Assembly (NCBI GenBank): GCA_028829895.1
Contig: CM054179.1
Span: 100,339,875 to 100,403,874 of the forward strand
DNA: 64,000 nucleotides
Reading direction: 5' to 3'
Source: Sinotaia quadrata
Lineage: Eukaryota > Mollusca > Gastropoda > Architaenioglossa > Viviparidae
The notes beneath the pieces were generated by a model. That model had not been told where the DNA came from and searched no databases. It saw only the letters and a list, made by a program, of their open reading frames with translations. Position numbers and translations under genes: made by a program. This document shows, in pieces, positions 39,880 to 51,562 of this stretch (positions within the stretch are counted from its first letter, which is position 1; the number at the start of each line of letters is the position of its first letter).

Positions 39880-40640
39880 TTAACATAGCAAAGGTAGAGT
39901 GTATCCTGTAATTAACATGGCAAAGGTAGAGTGTATCCTGTAATTAACATAGCAAAGGTAGAGTGTATCCTGTAATTAACAGGGCAAGGATGTAACGTTT
40001 CCTTTAATTAAGAGCAAAGGTACAGAGTATCTTGTAATTAGAACGGCAAAGGTGAAGTGTGTTCTGTAATTAACAGGGCAAATGTATAGTGTATTCTGTA
40101 ATTAACAGGGCAAAGATTTAGTGTATCCTGTAATTAACAGGGCAAATGTATAGTGTATTCTGTAATTAACAGAGCAGATGTCTAGTGTATCATGTAATTA
40201 ATAGGGCAAAGATGTAGTGTGTCATGTAATTAATAGGGCAAAGTTGTAGTGTATCATGTAATTAATAGGGCAAAGTTGTAGTGTATCATGTAATTAATAG
40301 GGCAAAGTTATAGTGTATCATGTAATTAATAGGGCAAAGTTGTAGTGTGTCATGTAATTAATAGGGCAAAGTTGTAGTGTATCATGTAATTAATAGGGCA
40401 AAGTTGTAGTGTATCATGTAATTAATAGGGCAAAGATGTAGTGTCTCATGTAATTAATAGGGCAAAGTTGTAGTGTATCATGTAATTAATAGGGCAAAGT
40501 TGTAGTGTGTACTATAATTAACAGAGCAAAGGTGCAGTGTATCCTGAGCTAACAGGACAATGGTGTAGTCACTGTAGTGTATCCTGTAATTAAGAGGACA
40601 AAAGTGTAGTGTATCTACACTACATAGATGTAGTGTTTCC
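39880..40640. repeat. 32-bp minisatellite downstream of copy A
   Basis: About twenty-three units contain GTAGTGTATCATGTAATTAA and TAGGGCAAAGTT. Inner units are nearly identical and outer ones have AACAGGGCAAAG variants. Confidence 0.94.
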
Positions 40641-40671
40641 TGTATTGCAGAGGAGAAATATATAGTGAATG

Positions 40672-40771
40672 TAGCTCACCTGTGATAGATTATTTATATA
40701 TCAGATCAACATTTTATCTTTAGCTCACCTGTGATAGATTATTTATATATCAGATCAACATTTTATCTTTC
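40672..40771. repeat. Perfect direct duplication, about 50 bp
   Basis: Two adjacent copies of a unit starting TAGCTCACCTGTGATAGATT and ending TTTTATCTTT are identical, so the duplication is recent. Confidence 0.9.
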
Positions 40772-40774
40772 ATT

Positions 40775-42705
40775 TCTATCCTTACTGTCTTAGTGTTTAT
40801 GCTGTAGTCAACGAAAGTCGAGCAAGGTCATTGGTGTCACCGGCAATGATAACCGATGACTCTTGCATTTAGTCAAATATTTGTAAAATGCAAAATGACA
40901 GGCCTACACGACAGTTATCTGTCATCCCACATAATGTTTTCATTGTTTCATGAGTCAAGTGTTGATCTCTACTAACACTTTTATAGTTCACATTTTAATA
41001 AAAGCCACAAATGTGTTGCATGACTGTAATTCGTTAGCAAGCTGTTAAGGGAGATAATTTGTGATGAACTATTGCCGGCAGACATCTTCGAAGAACACTT
41101 TTATATTTGTATATTTATTTTCAAGAAAAGGATATAAATATTTAATATTGCGAATATTTAGATAGTTATATAGATATAGAAATACGCCTAAAATATTTGA
41201 AATTTCTTAAAACTTAAAGAAGAAATAATAGATTAACATAAAAGTTATATTTTCAAAGACATTTTTTAATATGTATCATTTTATTATTAGCATTGAAAAT
41301 TTTTTTTTTAATTTGTTTATATTCATATAGCTCTTAATTTCAATTTTTAACACTCTATCTTCACAAGATAGGGTTATCGCTTTACCACAAACAAATATAT
41401 AAACCACGAGAATTTGGCGTCTTTTGCACATTTCAAAACTTCTATCTAATAAGTATTTAAATGCAATAGTACTATGCTAAAGATATCCAGTATAGGATAA
41501 TTATAATTTTATACTTTTTCTCATGTTCTTGATTGTAGTTTCGGGGTGGGTGGGTGGGTTGTCGTGCTGTTTTCCTATCACAAACACTTACTGAGCTACT
41601 ATGTCAACATGTTAGAACTTAACGGGTGCTTTTAAAAGCTGAATGGTTAATTTATTGATTTTTACATAATCTTGACTTTCGGCGTTCGTTGTTTTTTACG
41701 AGCGACGGCAACTGATTCCAACATTAATGAAATCTAAAACTTTCAATTCAATTGCTGCCCTGTTCATGTTAGAAATGTAAAGCTATTATCACCATTGCAT
41801 TGAGATTCAGCCCTTGTGTCAGTGTACGTCATTTTGTCAATCTGAATTGAAGAGCGGTAAGTCTGTAAGTTCCATTGATCTCATTTTCTAGTAACATTGA
41901 ATAAACTTCAATTTTACTATGAATCAAGTTGAGAAATTTAAACCTAAGATTCTGGTTTCTGATCTGAATGGAGATTCGAAAGGCGTCTTAGAGTAGATAG
42001 TTAACTGGCATTATTGTTATGTTATCACTGGCAGTAAATTGATGTATATTGTTTAGACTATCTTTTATACACTTGCTTGAATCAGGAATCTGTTTGCTAT
42101 TAAGTGAAAACTGCTGTCATTGAGTGAAAAAGGTATGAGAGAGTGTGTAACAAATATTGCCTGTAATGTTCAGAGCTATGACAGAATCACCGAATAATGT
42201 GAATATGCATGACTCGAACACTAGGAAACCGTGTGTTTTTAATGCATTGTTGACTATTAGTCTGTTCACTATCTTGTACATCTTAATTTGGACAATGGAT
42301 TTACATTGGGAAAGAAGGCAAGGTTTATAATAAATTAATTTAAAGAAAAGTAAAATCTTTTTATGACATCTCTTAAAAACACGTGACAGATTTAATTGAT
42401 TTTGCATAAATTAAACGTGACATGGTACTTCAGAAATGGTTTCAGAAATGTCACAGGGAGAGCTCTTTAACTGATTTGCCAGCAAAGTTATTAAATAATT
42501 TTTCTAGCATGTCCTGGTGGGGTGGGTGGGTGAGGACATAATTTGACAGCAGTCAATAAAAGCTACTTCTGAGATGAGGTTTTACACCTATTTCTAATGT
42601 TAACTCAATACACTGAGAGATACTTAACACATACAGAATACTTTGTTGAGATGGGGAGGGTATGAGAGAGAGGGAGTGCGGGGTAAATGCTTGGGAGACA
42701 GTAAT
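40775..42705. other. Intergenic region between copies A and B, no gene seen
   Basis: AT-rich. An AAGGGAGATAA motif lies near 41047. The minus-strand open frame at 42117-42407 lacks plausible splicing and any family motif. Confidence 0.4.
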
Positions 42706-42709
42706 ACAG

Positions 42710-43210
42710 AAAGAATATTGATATATGAAAAGGAAGCATAATAAAGTAAGAAGATTGATATATGAAAAGGAAGCATAATAAAGTAAGAAGATTGATGTAT
42801 GAAAAGGAAGCATAATAAAGTAAGAAGATTGATGTATGAAAAGGAAGCATAATAAAGTAAGAAGATTGGTGTATGAAAAGGAAGCATAATAAAGAAAGAA
42901 GATTGATGTATGAAAAGGAAGCATAATAAAGAAAGAAGATTGATGTATGAAAAGGAAGCATAATAAAGAAAGAAGATTGATGTATGAAAAGGAAGCATAA
43001 TAAAGAAAGAAGATTGATGTATGAAAAGGAAGCATAATAAAGAAAGAAGATTGATGTATGAAAAGGAAGCATAATAAAGTAAGAAGATTGATGTATGAAA
43101 TGAGAGACAGCAATGCGAAAAGAAGATTGATGTATGAAAAGCATAATAAAGAAAGAAGATTGCTGTATGAAATGGGAGACAATAATGCAGAAAGAAGATT
43201 GATGCATGAA
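42710..43210. repeat. 37-bp minisatellite upstream of copy B
   Basis: About thirteen units contain AAGAAGATTGATGTATGAAA then AGGAAGCATAATAAAGT. Three shifted minus-strand frames remain open because the unit lacks stops in those frames; not a gene. Confidence 0.94.
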
Positions 43211-43556
43211 ATATTTATAAATTGTGTCATTTGTGTCTTTCATATACTGTATCTCAAGCTTTTTGTTAACGACAGCACGTTATGATTTTTTTAATTTCGT
43301 GTGTCTTAATTAATACTTTGATAATATATCAGGCAAGGTCTCACATGCACTAAAATATTATTCTAAAGGAACATAACTAAATTTTAATTTTCATTATCAA
43401 ACATTTGCAAATCGGTTGACGTTATCAGTGACTCGAGAAGTGGACTTGCTGGAGACCTCCAGACAAGCAAAAGACGTGGTCCATCGGCAATATATACAAG
43501 GGTTTCGAGAACGTAGTGAATCGAACGCCTTCTCTTCCACTAAATCTATAGGAAAT

Positions 43557-43610
43557 GGGAGATTATTCTCTGTTTTTTTCTTGCATTAAAACTTTTCATT
43601 AACCTCCCTT
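43557..43610 (+). promoter_or_regulatory. Conserved upstream hairpin, copy B
   Basis: GGGAGATTA (43557-43565) pairs with TAACCTCCC in 43600-43610 around a 34-base loop, 24 bases before the ATG of copy B. Confidence 0.65.
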
Positions 43611-43634
43611 CTGGCGTTAGATTCGTGATCGCTA

Positions 43635-46600
43635 ATGGCCGTCATGAAGTTCTTCATTCTCTTCGTCGTCATCATTCTAAAAATGGGCCTCAGGTGAGTG
43701 AAGGTGTCATTACAATAGAAGTGAGTCATCATTGGTCAGATTAAAACAGCTCTTTTTATAAATCTATTTTTTTTATTCTGTATATTTCATTCACTCAGAC
43801 ACCTCGATTGCTTCTTTACCTAATGAACTAGAATACTAGATAGATCTTTATCTAACGTGCATTTGTGTGCGTTTTTCATTTCTCGTTTCTAAAGACAGTC
43901 TGAGTAAATTTACTTACCCCTATTAAGCTAATTTGTTATATAAATTGTTCAGTGTCGAAGTGACTCGACCTTGGGCACTGCTTATGCTGATATTTTTAAT
44001 ATATTGTATGTTCATTGAAAACAGTAGTTAAATACAAAACAATGATCTGAAAACAGTATTACACTATTGAAAGAAGTAAAAAGAAAAAGCAGTAAAGGTA
44101 TGAAAAATACTCTCGGGACAGTAGTACACACAAGGAAACTAATAGAAGTAGGAAAAGAAAGGAAAACTGTCTAATAGAAGTAGGAAAAGAAAAATACTGG
44201 TCTAATAGAAGTAGGAGCAGAAAAGAAAACTAATAGAAGTAGGAACAGAAAAGAAAACTTTCTAATAGAAGTAGGAAAAGAAAAGGAAACTTTCTAATAG
44301 AAGTAGGAAAAGAAAAGGAAACTTTCTAATAGAAGTAGGAAAAGAAAAGGAAACTAATAGAAGTAGGAACAAAAAAAGAAATCAGTCTAATAGAAGTAGG
44401 AACAGAAAAAAAACTAATAGAAGTAGGAACAGAAAAGAAAACTTTCTGATAAAAGTAGAAAAAGAAAAAAAAACTAATAGAAGTAGGAACAGAAAAGAAA
44501 ACTGTCTAATAGAAGTAGGAACAGAAAAGAAAACTGTATAATAGAAGTAGAAAAAGGAAAAAAACTGGTCTAATAGAAGTAGGAACAGAAAAGAAAACTG
44601 TCTAATAGAAGTAGGAACAGAAAAGAAAACTGTATAATAGAAGTATGAACAGAAAAGAAAACTGTATAATAGAATAGGAAAAGAAAAAACTGGTCTATTA
44701 GAAGTAGGAACAAAAAAGAAAACTGTGTAATAGAAGTAGGAAAAGAAAAGAAAATATTCTAAGAGAAGTAGGAAAATAATAGAAACTGATCCAAGTGCAG
44801 TAGTAAATTTAGAAAACAAACTCCAGTAGTAAAAGTTTAGAAAACACGCTTTCAGTAGCAATATTATTTGTTTTTCAATGAGTTACAGGGTAATAATCGA
44901 ATAGGACCACACATCTTGTTTAGCCCTGTTGCAAATATGGGGGCGGGGGTGAGGGACTATCAGTTGTCAGACCTTCAAGAATAGCTGATTTGCCTTAAGG
45001 TTGGATAAGCTGTAACGCCTCAACCAACAATTCTACCGTTTGATCGGTGTCTACAGGTAATCTCCCATTTAGCTGAATATGGTCGGGTACAAGCGTTATT
45101 TGTATCGCTGGAGTATGACGTTTGATTGACCAATGCTAGGAAGTCTTGACGTTAATTCAGTGAGAGATATTAAGATCGTTATTTGATTTTAAAAAAAACA
45201 AAAAAAAACCTTTTATTAAGGATGATATTGTGAGATGTAAAATAATATAAGCGCAAAATATTATAATGCAAGGATCTTGACAGATTAATTGTTTTATTTA
45301 AGTGTATAGCATTGCAGTCAGTTGGCAGATATGTTTGTCCTGTTAATGTTCAACTCACCCCGAAAAAAATTAAATTATTAATAATAATAATAATTTGTTT
45401 TATTACATATAGTTTTTTTTCATTATAAATTTATAGCCACCAGAAGAGCATAGATAGCATAAAGTACATTGATGAAGCAGAGAAGAAATTGTGCTTGGAA
45501 GAACGAGCGCATCCAAAAATTATCGCACCCTTTACTGATTATAACAGTAAGTTAACATCAGTGTATTGTAATCTTGATACTAAGCGAACATCATTATCTA
45601 ATGGTAAACAAAATCTTTTGATTGATAAATTGTAACAGTAGCTTAGCATACATGCTTGTCAGTGACGGTTGAATAGCTGTTTAGACGTGCCGTCCGACAG
45701 TTTGGTGCATCGTGTGTATCAATGTGTGTGAGTGTGTCTGTGTGTGTGTGAGTGTGTGTGTGTCTGTGTGTGTGTTTGTGTGTGTCTGTGTGTGTGTGAG
45801 TGTGTGTGTGTGTGTCTGTGTGTTTGTGTGTGTGTGTGTGTGTGAGTGTGTGTGTGTGTGTCTGTGTGTGTGTGTTTGTGTGTGTGTGTTTATACGTTTG
45901 TTAATCGGCGCTTCGGTCGGTGTGTCAGTATGTCTCCTGATTACGATGTATATCATATAATGATGTCATCCACCGTTTGTAATGACCAGTCAATTTGCAA
46001 ACTTCCAAATTTAAATTGATCAACAAAGTGGCAGCCCGGGATCAAAATGAATCCGTACACAGTGACTGTTTTCGAAAGTGTTCTTTGTGCAGACAACAGG
46101 CTGTTAACTGGTCTAAGATGCAGATGATATGCTCTTTTCACTTATTTGTGGTTGTGGTTGTGGTATCTATGGTTGTGATACACTAGAGTAGAACATGTAC
46201 AAAACCTGTGGTTTTACCGCACTATGGTAGAGTTTGTGGTTGTACCGCACCAGAATAGAACATGTACACAATCTGTGGTTGTACCGCACCAGAATAGAAC
46301 ATGTACACAATCTGTGGTTGTACCGCACTAGAGTAGAATATGTACACAGATGTACCCGCAATAGAGTAGATGTACACAATCTGTGGTTGTTCCTCTCTAG
46401 GGTGGATCATGTATACAGTGTGTGGCTGTACCTCAGTAGCATAGAGCATCTACATCATTTGTGTCCAGTTTTTTTTTTAAAAAATAAATTTCTTCCGGTA
46501 AGAACTTTGACCTTGTGCATGCTATTACGGTGTTAATATTGTGATGGCGATTACAGACTGGAGTTTTGTTTGAAAAATTTGTTCATTTTATTTTTTACAT

Positions 46601-47528
46601 TTTGGATTTTTTAAATTACCTTTTAATGATTTAATGTGCACATTATTACAGATTGCGTATGTTGCAATGGAGATAACTGTAGCAGAGCATCACCTATATC
46701 ACGAGTTATTTGTTGATATGCCATGTTCTCTGTTACTATGGTTATTGTGTTGTTCATGTGTAGTTTTGTATCATCTGTCTGTTGTGGTCCGTAACCTACT
46801 AGTAATGTGCAATGTGCGCTTGATACAATACCTGTGTTTTCCTCGCGGGGATGTGTAAATGAATCAAATGCTGTAGATTAAAACTTAAAAAATCAGAATT
46901 TTTATTTCCCTTAGTGTTTCCAGACGGTATAGCATCTTGTACGTCATTTATCGACGTCTTTTATTTCCGTTTGACACTCTCGGGAATCTTTCAGGAAATG
47001 GCTCCACTGCTAAATGCTAAAATTAATTTGATGCATAATGTTTGTCTGTTTGTCTGTTTTTTTTTTTTAATCTGCAGAAGACGGGAAAATTTCACGTGAC
47101 GAGTTCTTAGAATTTTCGTCGAGAAATAACCCTTGTGATAAGTTTGAGATAACAGACGAAATCCCTGAAAATGTTCCTCACGATCATAGCGTGTCTGGCA
47201 GGAAATACATCAGTCGTGTATTTGACAGTTTGGATGACGATGGTATGTCAAGTGGCTTCAATCTGTACACCATAATGATCAATACGCATGAATACAGTTA
47301 GCGATTGACTCACATAGTGGCGGTCAGAAACGCGAGTGAATACTAAATTTAAATTAATAAGGAAAGTTTATTAAAATCAAACTACTTATTCAAAGCAGTA
47401 TTTTCATTAAAATGTTCACGTTGGAATGAAAATTATAGTTTTGCCATTTTAGTTGGAATGTTTTTGGTATTTCTCATTTTCAATGTGCTTCTGCAAGAGC
47501 CCTTCTGTAGTCACCCATTCAAAGACTC

Positions 47529-47560
<32 letters not shown>

Positions 47561-50500
47561 CATCATCATCTTCTTCTTCTTCTTCTTCTTCTTCTTCTTC
47601 TTCTTCTTCTTCTTCAATTTTACTATTATTGCTATTATTATTTTTATTGACAATATTTTAATACCTGTTTATCTTTCAACCAACGTGTTTTGTTTTCTAT
47701 CATTTTTTTTTTATAGGAGACGGATTTCTCACTGACTTGGACTTTCGCGCAAGTAAAGTAAGTTACTTTTACTTTCATTGTTATTGCTAAGAGAAGTATT
47801 TGTCTAACAAGTTTGGATCATCCTAATAGTACTGACTATGGTCAGAATATTAGAATGGCCTTTAAGAACAGGTGTACACTGTAGATCAGCGTTCCATGAG
47901 AGATCCATAGGGGTTTCCCAGGAGTTGGTGATTGAAAAAAATCATAAACGGGTATATTTTTAACTTCGCGCACAGCGTTACGCAAGCGCTGGACGATGAC
48001 CTAGATGTCTCGTTAGCACTTTCGTTAGTGTTTCATTGAGAACATTCTCAGCCTTTGACGGAGATAATGGGAGGCCATTGACATTTGGTGAGCGCTGTAT
48101 TGCATGGAGATAACGGGAGGCCATTGACAATTGGTGAGCGCTGTATTGCACGGAGATAACGGAAGGCCATTGACAATTGGTGAGCGCTGTATTGCACGGA
48201 GATAACGGAAGGCCATTGACATTTGGTGAGCGCTGTATTGCACGGAGATAACGGAAGGCCATTGACAATTGGTGAGCGCTGTATTGCACGGAGATATGGG
48301 AGGCCATTGACATTTGGTGAGCGCTGTATTGCACGGAGATATGGGAGGCCATTGACATTTGGTGAGCGCTGTATTGCACGGAGATATGGGAGGCCATTGA
48401 CATTTGGTGAGCGCTGTATTGCACGGAGATATGGGAGGCCATTGACAATTGGTGAGCGCTGTATTGCACGGAGATAACGGAAGGCCATTGACAATTGGTG
48501 AGCGCTGTATTGCACGCCAGGCTGATGACGCCAGCTAGTCCCTCCTGAATTACCAACACATATGTATAATAATTTTGTAGCTTTACTATTCAGTATTGTT
48601 AATAAATAATAAATGTTCATGTTGTAAACAACATTAATTAAAATCAATTTACGAACTCTATTTAAATTAAATCTACTGAGACAGAAATTTATAATGTCTG
48701 CATTATGGGGTTTTACAATTTTTAAAGGAAAAGGAAGAGATTAATTTAAAAGAAGGTAGCTACACTTCACTGTCTGATTTTATTGAATGGAAGTTGGCTA
48801 AAAGTCATTTTAATTTTAAATAAAAATAGCTAATCTTGCATATATCTCATACCACCATACTTCCATAGCACCTTGTAGATTAGAAATTAGGTAAAGGGAA
48901 AAATCAATCTCAACATTTAGAAAGAAAAAGAAAAGCTGCAGTCTCCTCTTCTTACAATACTGACTTGCATTAAAGAGTAAGGCTAATAAGTTAGCCAAAA
49001 AAAACAAAAAACAAGCCTTCTAACAATATTCACTTGTAGTAAAGAGTAGGCTAATTATTTAATTTGGCCAAAGTAAACAGATCTTATAATACTGACTTGC
49101 ATTAAAGAGTAGGCTAATAAGTCGACCAAAGTAAACGAATCCACAGAAAAATCTTCTCTAATCTACTGATCGCGCTAACTTGCCGTCAGATGTAGATATA
49201 ATGATTTTTATTCCGGGGTTCCTGAAAATTATATTCTCCAGGATCCAAAGGTTGAAATGACTGCAATAGATGATGGTCACGGTACACTGACTTCTCCCGT
49301 AATACGCAGCATATGTAAATGCAGTGACCTACTTTTTTGGAAGGACGGGCGTATTTATTATTCGTTTCCTGACTGTTATATGCTTGGAGATTTTAATACA
49401 GGGAGCGAATACCAGGTTTATTTATTTAACTTAATGGAATTGTGAGCACTTGCAAGAAACGCTAGCAAGTTAGGACTGAGATGTATAAAACTTTAATTTC
49501 TTATGCAAAAAGTACTTCCAATAAAGAATTGATGTACAAAAATCTTTCATTTCTTATGCTAAAAGTACTTCCAATAAAGAATTGATGTATAAAATTCTTT
49601 CATTTCTTATGCAAACAGTACTTCCAATAAAGAATTGATGTATAAAAGTCTTAAGCAAATGTTACCCGTCACTACAGACTGGCATATGGAAGTCTTTGAT
49701 TTCTTTATGTCAGGAAACTCTCCCAAAAGAACAGATGTATAGGAGTCTTTAATGACTTCTGCAAATAAAACAACCCGCAAGACATTTACTTCACTGGTTA
49801 ATATATATCCAGTTCTTTGATTGCTTATATTAAGTATGGCATTTTTTCTTCCGCATGCTGAAAGCTCTCTGAAGTGTTTGTAAATATGATCTTCTGCAAA
49901 AGTCTAGTAAGACAGCACTAAATTTCAGGATTATTTCATCTCTAAACTCATTTCTCTCTTACACACATTCTCAACTTACAAATCCTGCAACAATTTCGTT
50001 AGCCCTACACATACAGCATAAGAAAATAGCATCGATCAAAATTCAGAAGAATAATTAACAACGCCATCAAATTAGTGAACGTAGAAATAATGGTTCAGTT
50101 ACATAAGCTTTCTCTAATTCAAATCATAGATCAATAATAAACATATACGAAATAGACTAAGTCCACTTTTTCTTTATCAGTTCAGATAACTTACCATAAG
50201 CCAATGATCTCCTTTATGACCAACTAGAGTTATCTTCAAATTCAAAGTCATTGGAATAGAGTGCTTCCTCAACAAAGAAACTTCCTCTCTATCCCCATTG
50301 GATGAATTTGTTATGACTAGTTTGAGACTGCTAGGCAGAAAAAACTATTCATGCAGTTGGAGCCGGGTTGGATTGCATCAGCAATTTCTAGCCTACCCTC
50401 CACCTGAGTTGTTTACGTCCGACTTTGACACTTAAAAACATCAGCACTAGCAGTCCCCAAGGTCGGGTCATTTTGACATTTAACAAATTATATAACAATT

Positions 50501-51076
50501 AAGTTTAGAAATAGGGATATATATATATAGGCAAATTTACTCTGCCTCGGTATTCATGTGTAATTATCTGTAGTAAGGAATCAGATACTATCAGTTAAAA
50601 TAGCAAATATATCAATCATCTAAGGAATAAATCACATAGTCAGTTATAATTAGTTATCTTCAGTCACATATCTATCAATAATCAGTTAATCACCATCATA
50701 TGTTCTTCAGTGTTGATTTATCATTCGAATATTATGCGTAGCAGTAGTAGTAGTAGTTGTTGTTGCTGTTGTTTCCTGTTTTATTTTGTAAAAATATTGT
50801 ACTTACAACACCTAACTTTGTCTGCGAGTAAACTTATCATCTCAAAATGGATTTCATAATTGTTTTCTTTCAGTTTTTTATTTATTAAATATTTTCTAAA
50901 GAAATCATATTTTATTTAAAGAAGTAACCTAATTTACTGTTTCATTCATATATGTAACATATTAAAAAATGAACTGTGGTAAAAAAATAAATAAATAAAT
51001 TGAAACTTGTTTAAAAATTGCAGTTACCATTTCTTTTCAGGAAGATTGGAAATGGATTATCAGTGGCGCAATGTGA
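43635..51076 (+). CDS. Secreted EF-hand protein, copy B (about 136 aa)
   Basis: Coding exons: 43635-43693, 45437-45546, 47078-47242, 47717-47757 and 51041-51076; intron phases 2, 1, 1, 0. The start MAVMKFFILFVVIILKMGLS is a signal peptide. Exon 2 adds a charged segment (EAEKKLCLEERAHPK). Loop 1, split across exons 2-3, is canonical (DYN|KDGKISRDE). The loop 2 position is degenerate (VPHDHSVSGRKY) and should not bind calcium. Loop 3, split across exons 3-4, reads DDD|GDGFLTDLD, with Asp at position 12 instead of Glu. Last-exon residues are EDWKWIISGAM then TGA. An alternative last exon at 48728-48823 (31 codons, ending SHFNFK) is in the right phase but lacks a counterpart in copy A. Extracellular calcium binding is likely; a role in matrix or mineral is only a guess. 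Confidence 0.75.
43940..44010 (+). repeat. Dispersed repeat R1, short fragment
   Basis: GTGACTCGACCTTGGGCACT and GCTGATATTTTT match the region near 4345-4385 of R1 copy 1. It lies in intron 1 of copy B. Confidence 0.55.
44110..44790. repeat. 32-33 bp minisatellite, intron 1 of copy B
   Basis: About twenty units contain CTAATAGAAGTAGGAACAGA and AAAGAAAACTGT. The minus-strand Phe/Leu-rich open frame at 44382-44861 is an artefact. Confidence 0.93.
44865..45436. other. Intron 1 of copy B, nothing recognised
   Basis: Unique AT-rich sequence leading to the exon 2 acceptor. It contains TAATCTCCC near 45059. Confidence 0.35.
45720..45892. repeat. (TG)n tract with TGAG/TCTG interruptions
   Basis: Interrupted TG dinucleotides in intron 2 of copy B. 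Confidence 0.95.
46190..46450. repeat. 39-bp minisatellite, intron 2 of copy B
   Basis: About six units contain GTGGTTGTACCGCACCAGAA and TAGAACATGTACACAATCT. A single diverged unit stands at 35889-35925 in copy A, so the array expanded only in copy B. Confidence 0.92.
46450..46850 (+). repeat. Intron 2 block of copy B shared with copy A
   Basis: Counterpart of 35925-36180: TTGTGTCCA, GGAGATAACTGTAGCAGAGC, TTCTCTGTTACTATGG and TCATGTGTAGTTTTGTA appear in the same order. Copy B carries about 150 extra bases after TTGTGTCC. Confidence 0.68.
47527..47615. repeat. (CAT)n followed by (CTT)n
   Basis: Compound trinucleotide repeat in intron 3 of copy B. Poly-His, Ser and Leu frames are artefacts. 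Confidence 0.96.
47886..47970 (+). mobile_element. hAT-like short element, left half
   Basis: GATCAGCGTTCCATGAGAGA to AAATCATAAACGGG matches the left half of the copies at 14246 and 24896. The right half appears 1.2 kb further on. Confidence 0.5.
48050..48515. repeat. 45-46 bp minisatellite, last intron of copy B
   Basis: Ten units contain GTATTGCACGGAGATAACGG and CCATTGACAATTGGTGAGCG. The long frames on both strands are repeat artefacts; they shift between units of 45 and 46 bp. Confidence 0.94.
49190..49257 (+). mobile_element. hAT-like short element, right half
   Basis: ATTCCGGGGTTCCTGAAAAT and ATCCAAAGGTTGAAATGA match the right half of the element. With 47886-47970 it suggests an element split by about 1.2 kb, or two separate truncated copies. 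Confidence 0.45.
49490..49655. repeat. Tandem repeat, about 53 bp, three copies
   Basis: Units contain TTTCATTTCTTATGCAAA and AGTACTTCCAATAAAGAATT. Confidence 0.9.
49890..50560 (-). repeat. Dispersed repeat R1, copy 2 (inverted)
   Basis: The reverse complement aligns with 4283-4960 along nearly its full length, from GCAGAGTAAATTTGCC to GGATTTGTAAGTTGAGAA. It lies in the last intron of copy B. A short TA run (50517-50528) is inserted near the end equivalent to the R1 start. Confidence 0.7.
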
Positions 51077-51345
51077 ACAGTATCTAATATTTAATATGAC
51101 GTTGTTTTCAAGGAGGCTACATGATACTTATTCTGTTTACAAAGCCTTTCTCAATACTGTAAGCTGTGTTATTTTAGCTTTGAATGTTTCTTAAGGGGTT
51201 ACGGTTAAAGCTGTAATTTAAAACGCTTTTGGAGAAAATAAAGTTACAGATGACAGACTAACGTCCATTTATTTGAGATTTCAAACATGAAAGATTGAAC
51301 GAATGTTTGATATACATTGTTGAGAATGCTGCACACAACATGTTA
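50735..51345 (+). repeat. 3' duplication block of copy B with poly(A) signal
   Basis: Counterpart of 39115-39800. AATAAA at 51237-51242 sits in the same GAGAAAATAAA context as in copy A and is the likely poly(A) signal of copy B. Confidence 0.72.
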
Positions 51346-51400
51346 ACAGCTACGTGTGTGCGCCATGACCGAGATTGGTCAACTAGTCAGTGTCCTGTTA

Positions 51401-51401
<1 letters not shown>

Positions 51402-51479
<78 letters not shown>
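51402..51479. repeat. (TC)n microsatellite
   Basis: About 39 TC units, directly upstream of the LINE fragment. Confidence 0.96.
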
Positions 51480-51481
<2 letters not shown>

Positions 51482-51562
51482 TGTATAATGTATCATAGGA
51501 AACATTCTTTCTCTGTTTTTCTTCTCTTTTCTCATTTGTATAGCGTATCATAAAAAGGCAAT

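Noticed and set aside
42553..43243. Minus-strand open frames of up to 225 codons
   Set aside because: They read through a 37-bp minisatellite lacking stop codons in three shifted frames; the same peptides appear in every frame.
44382..44861. 159-codon minus-strand Phe/Leu-rich frame
   Set aside because: Reads the 32-33 bp minisatellite; no signal, motif or splice support.
47978..48647. Minus-strand frames of 193 and 199 codons with internal repeats
   Set aside because: Artefact of the 45-46 bp minisatellite; the peptide register changes between units.
48728..48823. Phase-0 candidate last exon of EF-hand copy B ending SHFNFK
   Set aside because: Kept only as an alternative: there is no counterpart in copy A, it lies inside sequence that may have split a mobile element, and the 51041 exon has a conserved acceptor and poly(A) signal.
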